Below the pieces are notes generated by a model. That model worked only from the letters and a program-made list of their open reading frames with translations. It was not told the DNA's origin and did no database searches. A stretch of DNA of 5,039 nt from an uncultured bacterium (lineage in GTDB: Bacteria; Cyanobacteriota; Vampirovibrionia; Gastranaerophilales; Gastranaerophilaceae): positions 1 through 5,039 of the forward strand of contig CASELB010000055.1 of assembly GCA_949288685.1 (NCBI GenBank), read 5' to 3'. The position numbers were made by a program, and so were the translations under genes. Positions 1 through 5,014 of the stretch are shown here, in pieces. The first letter of the stretch is position 1; each line of letters opens with the position of its first letter.

Positions 1-1
1 C

Positions 2-328
2 GGCGCAAAGGGTTTGATGCAAATGATGCCGGCAACAGAATCTGAACTTATTGCAAATTATAATATCAAAAAAGAAAAAGAACAAAGTATCAATGATATC
101 AAACTTGGAAGTATTTATTTCGCAAATCTTATGTATCAACTTGATAACAAAGCTCTATTTGCTCTTGCAGCATATAACGGAGGACTCGGTTCAGTCAGGA
201 GCTGGCAAAAAACACTTAAATTTAACAATATTGACGAATTTGTAGAACAAATACCTTATCCTGAAACTAACAATTATGTAAAAAAAATTATCCGCTCTTA
301 CTGGATGTATACAAATATCTATAATTAA
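2..328 (+). CDS. Lytic transglycosylase, Slt70-type, C-terminal fragment
   Basis: This is the 3' end of a gene that starts upstream of the window; the reading frame is open from base 2 and gives 108 residues before TAA. The product would be a periplasmic or envelope enzyme that cleaves the MurNAc-GlcNAc bond of peptidoglycan to form 1,6-anhydroMurNAc. The visible part carries the family motifs in order. GAKGLMQMMPATES sits at the very start (motif GxxGLMQxMPxT), AAYNGG at about residues 57-62, and the closing signature FVEQIPYPETNNYVKKI, which is typical of the Slt/MltE catalytic fold and places it close to Slt70. The catalytic glutamate of the ES motif normally lies some 15 residues before GAxGLMQ, so it is outside the window and cannot be checked. 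An internal ATG at 14 is not the true start, because the motif runs through it. The gene converges with hsp20. The family is secure; the exact class and any N-terminal domains are unknown. Confidence 0.93.
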   Translation, partial: GAKGLMQMMPATESELIANYNIKKEKEQSINDIKLGSIYFANLMYQLDNKALFALAAYNGGLGSVRSWQKTLKFNNIDEFVEQIPYPETNNYVKKIIRSYWMYTNIYN

Positions 329-352
329 AAAAAAACCTCTCTAAACGAGAGG
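327..352 (-). terminator. Intrinsic terminator reading leftward
   Basis: A perfect 6-bp stem, CCTCTC at 336-341 and GAGAGG at 347-352, encloses a 5-base loop. On the + strand it is preceded by nine A's (327-335), which become a nine-U tract immediately after the hairpin on a leftward transcript. On the + strand no T-run follows, so it is not a good terminator for the transglycosylase gene, whose stop codon overlaps the A tract. It probably stops leftward transcription coming from hsp20 or from within 353-450, and protects the 3' end of the transglycosylase gene from antisense transcription. Confidence 0.7.
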
Positions 353-364
353 ATTGAGCGATGA

Positions 365-419
365 GGATTTCAAGTATATGATAACGTGTTATATTTCATA
401 CTTCATTGGATTTAAGTAT
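365..419. repeat. Short direct repeat with internal inverted copy
   Basis: GGATTTCAAGTAT at 365-377 recurs as GGATTTAAGTAT at 408-419, differing by one deleted C. The reverse complement of its tail, ATACTT, lies between the copies at 398-403. That middle element can therefore pair with either flanking AAGTAT (372-377 or 414-419), giving two mutually exclusive stems. The repeat sits between the two leftward terminators. No function is known, and in AT-rich DNA part of this could be chance. Confidence 0.35.
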
Positions 420-448
420 TAGCTTTATTGCTATAAGTCATTTTTTAT

Positions 449-476
449 AAAAAGGGTGGTGCAAATACCACCCTTT
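449..476 (-). terminator. Intrinsic terminator of the hsp20 gene
   Basis: A perfect 10-bp stem, AAAGGGTGGT at 451-460 and ACCACCCTTT at 467-476, has a 6-base loop. Read leftward, the hairpin ends in five consecutive T's (positions 453 down to 449), then ATAAAAAA. It begins 57 bases past the hsp20 stop codon, which fits the 3' end of the hsp20 mRNA. In the rightward direction the hairpin ends with only three T's followed by ACCG, so any bidirectional activity would be weak. Confidence 0.72.
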
Positions 477-524
477 ACCGCATCAATACAGCCTTGTAAT
501 CTCTAGAAGTACGGCTGCGGCGGT
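477..524 (-). other. Structured GC-richer block in the hsp20 3' UTR
   Basis: Two nested inverted repeats are visible: ACCGC at 477-481 pairs with GCGGT at 520-524, and CAGCC at 489-493 pairs with GGCTG at 513-517. The block is clearly richer in G+C than the rest of the intergenic DNA. It lies between the hsp20 stop codon and its terminator, so it would be transcribed as 3' UTR. It might fold into a stem that stabilises the mRNA; that is inference only. Confidence 0.35.
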
Positions 525-532
525 TTCCAAAG

Positions 533-1009
533 TTATGATATTGTTAATTTATGTGATTTTGCTTCTTTTTCCGTCACTTTCGGGATAGAAATATTTAAAA
601 TTCCGTTTCTATACTCTGCAGTACTTTCATCAGGTTTTATCGGAGAATCAAAAGATATAGTCCGCTGATATTTCCCGTACCTGAACTCACATGTATGGTA
701 TTTTACATTTTTCTCTTTTTCTTGCTGTTCTTCTTTTTCTTCTTCTATTTTGGCAGTAATTGTCATAAAATCATTATCTAACTCTACGTCAATATCCTCT
801 TTTTTTACACCGGGAATTTGAACCTTAACTTTGTACGCTTTATCTGTCTGTTTAACTTCTACGGCTGGACGCCATATAGAATTCTTTTTAAGTGCTAAAG
901 GATTTGAAAATACAGGATGGAGTACAGTATCACGAAGAAAATTATTAAGTTCATTATGGATACTGTCAAAATATATATCAGGGTCTCTTATTATTAAATC
1001 GGTTTTCAT
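533..1009 (-). CDS. hsp20: Small heat-shock protein, Hsp20/alpha-crystallin family
   Basis: A 158-residue cytoplasmic, ATP-independent chaperone expected to bind unfolding proteins and keep them refoldable by the ATP-dependent chaperones. The alpha-crystallin domain spans about residues 46-145. It begins at WRPAVEV, includes IPGVKKEDI at 65-73 (the conserved PG..kEDI element), and ends with the signature AEYRNGIL at 131-138 followed by NISIPK. A highly charged Glu/Lys loop (88-101) separates the middle strands, as is common in bacterial members. The C-terminal LTI at 155-157 fits the I/L-x-I motif that plugs into a neighbouring dimer during oligomer assembly. Length is normal for the family. 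The start is supported by a strong AAAGGAG at 1018-1024, eight bases before the ATG. It is divergent from the dehydrogenase gene and followed by its own terminator, so it is likely monocistronic. I saw no CIRCE element (HrcA site) upstream, so its heat regulation is unknown. Confidence 0.96.
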   Translation of the reverse strand: MKTDLIIRDPDIYFDSIHNELNNFLRDTVLHPVFSNPLALKKNSIWRPAVEVKQTDKAYKVKVQIPGVKKEDIDVELDNDFMTITAKIEEEKEEQQEKEKNVKYHTCEFRYGKYQRTISFDSPIKPDESTAEYRNGILNISIPKVTEKEAKSHKLTIS

Positions 1010-1162
1010 TATTTATGCTCCTTTCTTTCATATAATAACCCCGTTTTTATTCAATACATTACCGGAAAGTAGTAAAAATACAAAAGATTTCTAAACCTGC
1101 AAGGCAATAGCTAAAATTGATAAGTACAAATAAAAATAGTTATAAAGAGAGGACATAGAATT
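1010..1162. promoter_or_regulatory. Divergent promoter region, hsp20 / dehydrogenase
   Basis: These 153 bases must hold the promoters of both divergent genes. The clear elements are the ribosome sites: AAAGGAG at 1018-1024 for hsp20 (leftward) and GAGAGGA at 1147-1153 for the dehydrogenase (rightward, nine bases before the ATG at 1163). A perfect TATAAT at 1031-1036 on the + strand has no recognisable -35 partner. TTGATA at 1117-1122 and TATAAA at 1141-1146, 18 bases apart, look like sigma-70 boxes, but transcription from them would start at about 1153, past the ribosome site. I could not fix either promoter, and no CIRCE-like inverted repeat is present. Confidence 0.45.
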
Positions 1163-2179
1163 ATGAATATTATGTTTTTTGATTACAGAGAATCTGAGAA
1201 GGAGTATTTTGAAAATCATCCAAATGATGATTTTAACATAAAGTTTATAGAAGAGCCGCTTAATGAAGATACTGAAATAAGTGATTACGATTCAAAAGAA
1301 ACCTGCGTTATAAGTGTTTTTATGACCTCAAAAATTACAAGCAGGGTTTTAGACAAGTTCAGGAACTTGCGTGTCATTACTACACGCTCAACAGGTTACG
1401 ACCATATAAATATTGATGAATGCGCCAAAAGAAACATACGTGTATTAAATGTTGAACATTACGGTAAAATCTCAGTTACCGAATACACGATAGGAATGAT
1501 TATAGCGTTAATCAGAAAAGTTGTTCCGGCAGTAAGGGATATGAAAAATGCAAATATTAATACTCAACGCTATATTGGAAGAGACTTAAATAAACTAAAA
1601 CTTGGAGTAATAGGAACCGGAGCAATAGGGAGTTCTGTCTGCAAAGTAGCAAAATCCCTAGGTATGGAAATAATAGCAAATGATAAACAAAAAAATCTTG
1701 AATTAAAAGATATAGTAAGTTATACAGACTTTGAAACTCTGCTTAAAGAGTCAGACATAATAACTTTACATATTCCGTATACCCCTGAGGCTTTTCACTT
1801 AATTTCAGAATATGAACTGTCATTAATGAAAAACAATAGCTATATAATAAACACCGCAAGAGGAGAACTAATTGATACCGCAGCATTATATAATGCTCTT
1901 GAAAATGGCAAACTGGCAGGTTGTGCATTAGATGTTCAGGAGTGTGAAAATATTGTAATTAACGACGGAAAACATCTCGTATCAAATATAATTAAAGCCG
2001 ATAAGTTTTGTATTCAACAAACGGTTATAACACAAAAATTAATTGAATCAGATAAAGTCATAATAACACCGCATATAGCATATAATACGATAGACGCAGT
2101 TAACACAATACTTGAAGTAACCTTTCAAAACATCAGGAATTTTCTAAAAGGAGACAATTCAACAAACAGAGTAGTTTAA
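1163..2179 (+). CDS. NAD-dependent D-2-hydroxyacid dehydrogenase, probably D-lactate dehydrogenase
   Basis: A 338-residue cytoplasmic enzyme expected to interconvert a 2-keto acid and a D-2-hydroxy acid with NAD(H), most likely pyruvate and D-lactate, regenerating NAD+ in fermentation. The split catalytic domain occupies about 1-100 and 300-338. The Rossmann domain lies between, with the dinucleotide loop GVIGTGAIG at 148-156 and Asp174 at the end of the second strand, which favours NAD over NADP. All catalytic residues can be aligned: Arg233 (in NTARGELID), Asp257 and Glu262 (in DVQECE), and His304 (in TPHIAYNT). YGKISVTEYTIG at 100-111 is the typical hinge-helix segment. The Glu262-to-His304 spacing is 42 residues, against 32 in the Lactobacillus bulgaricus enzyme, so this loop is about ten residues longer. 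Length is otherwise normal. The start is supported by GAGAGGA nine bases upstream. Substrate is inferred: a VanH-like or other 2-keto acid reductase role is possible, though no van partner genes are in view. Confidence 0.9.
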   Translation: MNIMFFDYRESEKEYFENHPNDDFNIKFIEEPLNEDTEISDYDSKETCVISVFMTSKITSRVLDKFRNLRVITTRSTGYDHINIDECAKRNIRVLNVEHYGKISVTEYTIGMIIALIRKVVPAVRDMKNANINTQRYIGRDLNKLKLGVIGTGAIGSSVCKVAKSLGMEIIANDKQKNLELKDIVSYTDFETLLKESDIITLHIPYTPEAFHLISEYELSLMKNNSYIINTARGELIDTAALYNALENGKLAGCALDVQECENIVINDGKHLVSNIIKADKFCIQQTVITQKLIESDKVIITPHIAYNTIDAVNTILEVTFQNIRNFLKGDNSTNRVV

Positions 2180-2180
2180 G

Positions 2181-4802
2181 TTATGCTTTCTTTAATTCCG
2201 TAATATTCGGGTCAAGAACTTTCCTGCCAATATTTTCAAAGTTTATTGAGCAGAAATTCTTTGTACCGTAACTGAATATTTTTTCAACAACACCGACACC
2301 AAATTTAACATGCACAACCCTATCACCTTGCTGTATAGGATCACTGTGAACAATTGCATCATCCGGGATTTCAGCAGCATATATAGGAACAGCAGGGGTA
2401 GCGGTATTTCTCTGTTGAAGTATTGCACCGTCTTCCTCCGACTTATCAGCGGCAGTATTTTCAGGAATAGGCGGTTCATCCGGCAGTAAGTCAGAATGCT
2501 GTACTATATCTTCATTAGTATCAACGACTTCCAATGTATCTTCGGCATCGGGTTCTTCAATAACAAGATCTTCAGTACCGACAAGTTCTTCTATAAAATC
2601 CAAATCATCTTCTGATAATTCGTCAGTACTTTCATGCTGGGGTGCCATATAAACTTTATCGACATCCCGTCTGATTTCTTCATCCAGCAGTTCTTCCGGC
2701 GTTTTAGCACTTTCTTCCGTCTCTGTAGAATTTTCAGAGTCAATATTCAGTGCATTATCAATTTCATTAATACTTTCTTCTTCTACCGGCAGTAAATCCT
2801 CTTCTTCTAATTTTAACTCCGTATCATCCTCTATGAGCGGCATACCTTCATAGAAGCGTTCAGACTCGTCTAATTCCAGTTCATCTAACTCGGGAATATC
2901 CCCTGAAATTTCTATTTCAGCATCAGCCACCGGCTCGTTTAGAGTTAATTCCGGTTCTTCATCAACTAATTCTGTCTCAGTCTGAGCCGAATCCGGCACC
3001 TCAGTCTCTAATATAACCGGTTCTTCATCAATCGGAGTAAGTGCAATATTTTCATCACTTTCATAATCAGGAATATCAGGAGTATTTAACACATCTCCTT
3101 CTTCCTCAGTAACATCAATAGGAATTTGTGAATTTTCAACCTGAACATTATCAATTTCGGGTTCAGTAACAGGCTCATACTCTTCAATTTCGACAGGCAG
3201 CTCTGTACTGTCGGATAATTCAGGGATTTCTTCATTTACAATGAGTTCTTCCGTATCAGTTATTTCAACCGGTTCATATTTTGCTTCTACAGCACTATCA
3301 GAAGGCTCACTTTCACCGGTTAAAGGAAGTTCCGGCTGCTCTTCCAATGGTTTATCAAAATTTTCTTCCGGTACAACATCCGCTTCAGGAACAACATTCA
3401 CCGGCTCTACATCAGAAATTTCCGCACTATTTACTTCTTCACTATTTTCATCGTTTACTGTAGCTTCTTCAGCAGCAAAAACCTCCGGTACTACTTCCGG
3501 CTGTTCAACAGAAGGTGTCTCATCATTTATTTCCAAATCCGAATCTGCAGGGTGAGAACTACCTTCCTCTTCCGTCAGGCTCGACTCAGCTGGTATATCA
3601 TCCGCCTTGGGCACAACCTCCGTTATTTCTTTTAATTGAAATACCAGAGAATACGGAGCAGCAATATTACCTGTTAAAATATACTTATCAGGCGGCATAT
3701 TTTTCAAAATAAACTTACAGTAATCAAAGTTATCAGGCTTCTTAATTCCGCCAAAAACAATTATACTGCCGCAATTTTGTTTAAGCGGCTGCAAAAAGCG
3801 AAAATCAGAATGTACAATACATGAAGTAATAACATTTTCACTCTCAATTACTTCACGTATAAAATCTTTATCTGAGACGCCGTCAGTTAATTTTGCAAAA
3901 GCATATAATTTACAATCGGTATTTTTAAATGAATTTAGTACAAGGCTTATATATTCACTGACAAAAAGTCTGTCAACATGACTTAAATCAATTATAATTG
4001 TTCCGGGTCCAAATTCCGATAAGGACGTCCAGTCCATAACTTCTTCATGCGAATTTGCAAATACATCCGCATCAGAAAGTTTTTCTAGTTTAGTTTTAAA
4101 GAAATATAAACTTAAATTTTGGGAATAATTAAAAACATTATCTATTACGGACTTAAATGACTTGAACGGAATATAGGGAACTGTTGATGCGTACGTTTTT
4201 AATTCCGTAAAAATTGAACTTACTATTGAGCGGCTTTCTTCCGTAATATCAGAAAAATACTTGTTAAATATAAATCCAATGGCATGCTCATTCAGCGGGA
4301 GTTTGAAATCGACGCCGGCTGTAAGTTTAATGCCGTCCATAGTTCCCAAAGTATCAAATACAATGGTATTATATCCTAAATGTTTAATCTGATGTGCAAA
4401 GTTAGATATCAAAAGATTGCTGTCCACATCTTTTTCTGACACAATCAGCATTTTTTTATCAAACAATTCTTTATCAGCAGTAACCAGCCCCTGTTCATAG
4501 GCAAGTTCACCTGCTACAATATCAGAAGTATGTCCGAGATTTTTTATAATATTAGCCACGTCTAAAATCTCGCAGGCTGAATCTTTAGAAACACCTTGCA
4601 CATCAACAGGAAGAAAAGGTGCATCCGGGCATGCCAGAAGTTTTGCAAATACAACATGGCATGAATTATTTGACTCTGTATACAAAACTTGAGCAATATA
4701 CGAATTATTACTATCGCTTATTTTAAGCAGTGACGAAATATGAACCGGTTTACTGCTCTCTATTTTTACTAAATTGCCTCTTACATCTAATATTTTCATC
4801 AT
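2181..4802 (-). CDS. HerA-like pseudo-ATPase with acidic linker and PcrA/UvrD-type Tudor tail
   Basis: An 873-residue protein of unknown function, without signal peptide or membrane segment. Residues 1-65 resemble the small beta-barrel (HAS barrel) that opens HerA-type ATPases. Residues 116-157 have the layout of a P-loop strand and helix followed by a second strand (NTIVFDTLG), but the expected GxxGxGKS/T reads SEKDVDSN at 122-129, so phosphate binding is almost certainly lost. GTIIIDLS at 267-274 resembles the HerA/DUF87 Walker B strand and keeps its Asp272. Residues 344-392 match the closing HerA strands in pattern. Residues 396-824 form a strongly acidic, probably disordered linker. Residues 825-873 (GDRVVHVKFGVGVVEKI and onward) match the Tudor-like C-terminal domain of PcrA/UvrD helicases, which binds RNA polymerase. 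Two ATG codons stand in tandem at the start; a weak TAGGT lies upstream. The gene converges on the dehydrogenase. The Tudor tail is the firmest assignment; the HerA relationship is inferred from motifs by eye. Confidence 0.75.
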   Translation of the reverse strand: MMKILDVRGNLVKIESSKPVHISSLLKISDSNNSYIAQVLYTESNNSCHVVFAKLLACPDAPFLPVDVQGVSKDSACEILDVANIIKNLGHTSDIVAGELAYEQGLVTADKELFDKKMLIVSEKDVDSNLLISNFAHQIKHLGYNTIVFDTLGTMDGIKLTAGVDFKLPLNEHAIGFIFNKYFSDITEESRSIVSSIFTELKTYASTVPYIPFKSFKSVIDNVFNYSQNLSLYFFKTKLEKLSDADVFANSHEEVMDWTSLSEFGPGTIIIDLSHVDRLFVSEYISLVLNSFKNTDCKLYAFAKLTDGVSDKDFIREVIESENVITSCIVHSDFRFLQPLKQNCGSIIVFGGIKKPDNFDYCKFILKNMPPDKYILTGNIAAPYSLVFQLKEITEVVPKADDIPAESSLTEEEGSSHPADSDLEINDETPSVEQPEVVPEVFAAEEATVNDENSEEVNSAEISDVEPVNVVPEADVVPEENFDKPLEEQPELPLTGESEPSDSAVEAKYEPVEITDTEELIVNEEIPELSDSTELPVEIEEYEPVTEPEIDNVQVENSQIPIDVTEEEGDVLNTPDIPDYESDENIALTPIDEEPVILETEVPDSAQTETELVDEEPELTLNEPVADAEIEISGDIPELDELELDESERFYEGMPLIEDDTELKLEEEDLLPVEEESINEIDNALNIDSENSTETEESAKTPEELLDEEIRRDVDKVYMAPQHESTDELSEDDLDFIEELVGTEDLVIEEPDAEDTLEVVDTNEDIVQHSDLLPDEPPIPENTAADKSEEDGAILQQRNTATPAVPIYAAEIPDDAIVHSDPIQQGDRVVHVKFGVGVVEKIFSYGTKNFCSINFENIGRKVLDPNITELKKA
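2184..2330 (-). other. C-terminal Tudor-like domain of PcrA/UvrD type, residues 825-873
   Basis: The segment has the recurring pattern GDxVxHxxFGxGxV, a variable strand pair, then INFxxxGxKxL and a terminal Leu. Here these are GDRVVHVKFGVGV at 826-838, SINFENIG at 852-859 and KVLDPNITEL at 861-870. In PcrA and UvrD this domain follows the helicase core and contacts RNA polymerase; a related fold occurs in CarD and Mfd. No helicase motifs accompany it here, so it has been attached to a different protein. Confidence 0.8.
2334..3605 (-). other. Acidic low-complexity linker, residues 400-823
   Basis: By hand count, residues 401-800 contain about 141 Asp/Glu and only about 10 Lys/Arg. The rest is mostly Pro, Ser, Thr, Val and Ile, with few aromatics, which is the profile of a disordered, strongly negative chain. 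Short phrases recur, such as DEEPE/DEEPV, which are encoded by an identical 15-base stretch at 2951-2965 and 3017-3031. A single basic, hydrophobic island (EIRRDVDKVYMAPQ, 709-722) interrupts the acidity. The frame stays open throughout, so the gene is intact. Long Ser/Thr-rich frames on the + strand here are only the mirror image of the Glu/Asp codons. Confidence 0.85.
4413..4457 (-). other. Degenerate Walker A (P-loop) segment, residues 116-130
   Basis: The pattern is hydrophobic strand (KKMLIV), loop (SEKDVDSN), helix (LLISNFAHQI), then after a short turn a second strand ending in Asp (NTIVFD). This is the order expected of a P-loop NTPase of the HerA/VirB4/FtsK group. Aligned to GxxGxGKS/T, the glycines become Ser122, Asp125 and Asp127, the lysine becomes Ser128, and the Ser/Thr becomes Asn129. 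Three added carboxylates around the phosphate site (Glu123, Asp125, Asp127) would repel a nucleotide. The alignment is by eye. Confidence 0.5.
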
Positions 4803-4811
4803 GACTACCTA
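4803..4811 (-). promoter_or_regulatory. Weak ribosome binding site before tandem ATG codons
   Basis: Read leftward the bases are TAGGTAGTC followed by ATGATG. The AGGT core lies four bases from the first ATG (4802-4800) and seven from the second (4799-4797). The usual spacing favours the second ATG, so the real protein may lack the first methionine. The weak complementarity suggests modest translation. Confidence 0.4.
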
Positions 4812-4857
4812 CAAAGATTTTAGCATGAAATAACAAATATACACTATATATTTTTTT

Positions 4858-4863
4858 TATAAT
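4858..4863 (+). promoter_or_regulatory. Possible -10 box for the rightward gene at 5015
   Basis: TATAAT matches the sigma-70 -10 consensus exactly, but the -35 position 17 bases upstream reads AAATAT, which is poor. In such AT-rich DNA an exact hexamer can be chance. If real, the leader of the 5015 gene would be about 145 bases long and would contain the AGGAGGAG and the tandem repeat. Confidence 0.25.
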
Positions 4864-4925
4864 TTTAAAAGACAAAAAGTCGTACAGGAGGAGTTTTGGG
4901 GCGAAATAATAAATTCCTAATCAAT

Positions 4926-4945
4926 TGTAAATTTTTGTAAATTTT
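4926..4945. repeat. Perfect tandem duplication of a 10-bp unit
   Basis: TGTAAATTTT occurs twice head-to-tail with no gap, at 4926-4935 and 4936-4945. The period is close to one helical turn, so both copies face the same side of the DNA, as in operators that bind a protein cooperatively or in curved A/T-tract DNA. Position upstream of the 5015 gene fits a regulatory role, but this is not shown. Confidence 0.5.
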
Positions 4946-5014
4946 ATATGAAATAAATAGCAAATTTAAACATTTTTGAATTTTGATATATATGGTAGTG
5001 TATTTGGAGTTATT

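Larger units (their letters stand above)
329..532. other. Intergenic region between convergent transglycosylase and hsp20 genes
   Basis: These 204 bases lie between two genes whose 3' ends face each other. They contain two leftward-oriented hairpin terminators (327-352 and 449-476), a near-direct repeat at 365-377 and 408-419, and a GC-richer block at 477-524 with nested inverted repeats. No open frame of convincing length or with a Shine-Dalgarno site was found, and no tRNA-like cloverleaf was seen. No rightward terminator with a T tract is evident for the transglycosylase gene. Confidence 0.6.
4803..5014. promoter_or_regulatory. AT-rich divergent promoter region
   Basis: These 212 bases separate the leftward 873-residue gene from the rightward gene at 5015. 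They contain an extended -10 candidate for the leftward gene (TGCTAAAAT, positions 4825 down to 4817), but with a transcription start close to 4810 and therefore a very short leader. A perfect TATAAT lies on the + strand at 4858-4863 with a poor -35. An unattached AGGAGGAG lies at 4886-4893, and a 10-bp tandem repeat at 4926-4945. No protein-coding gene of normal size fits here. Confidence 0.5.

Noticed and set aside
888..905. TTTAAGTGCTAAAGG resembling half a CIRCE element
   Set aside because: It lies inside the hsp20 coding sequence, encodes conserved residues, and lacks the GAGTGCTAA partner arm.
831..1094. Open frame of 87 codons on the + strand
   Set aside because: It lies opposite the start of hsp20 and runs into its upstream region. 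Its sequence has no family features, whereas the opposite strand encodes a clear alpha-crystallin protein.
1117..1146. TTGATA-N18-TATAAA as the dehydrogenase promoter
   Set aside because: The boxes look good, but transcription would start near 1153, removing the ribosome site at 1147-1153 from the mRNA. Chance is likely in AT-rich DNA.
2217..2243. AACTTT/AAAGTT inverted repeat just past the dehydrogenase stop, as a terminator
   Set aside because: The stem is only six weak base pairs with a 15-base loop and no T tract follows, so it would not terminate transcription.
3241..3555. Open frame of about 104 Ser/Thr-rich codons on the + strand
   Set aside because: It is the antisense of the Glu/Asp-rich linker: GAA and GAT codons read backwards give Ser/Phe-rich sequence without stops. 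It has no ribosome site and no recognisable domain.
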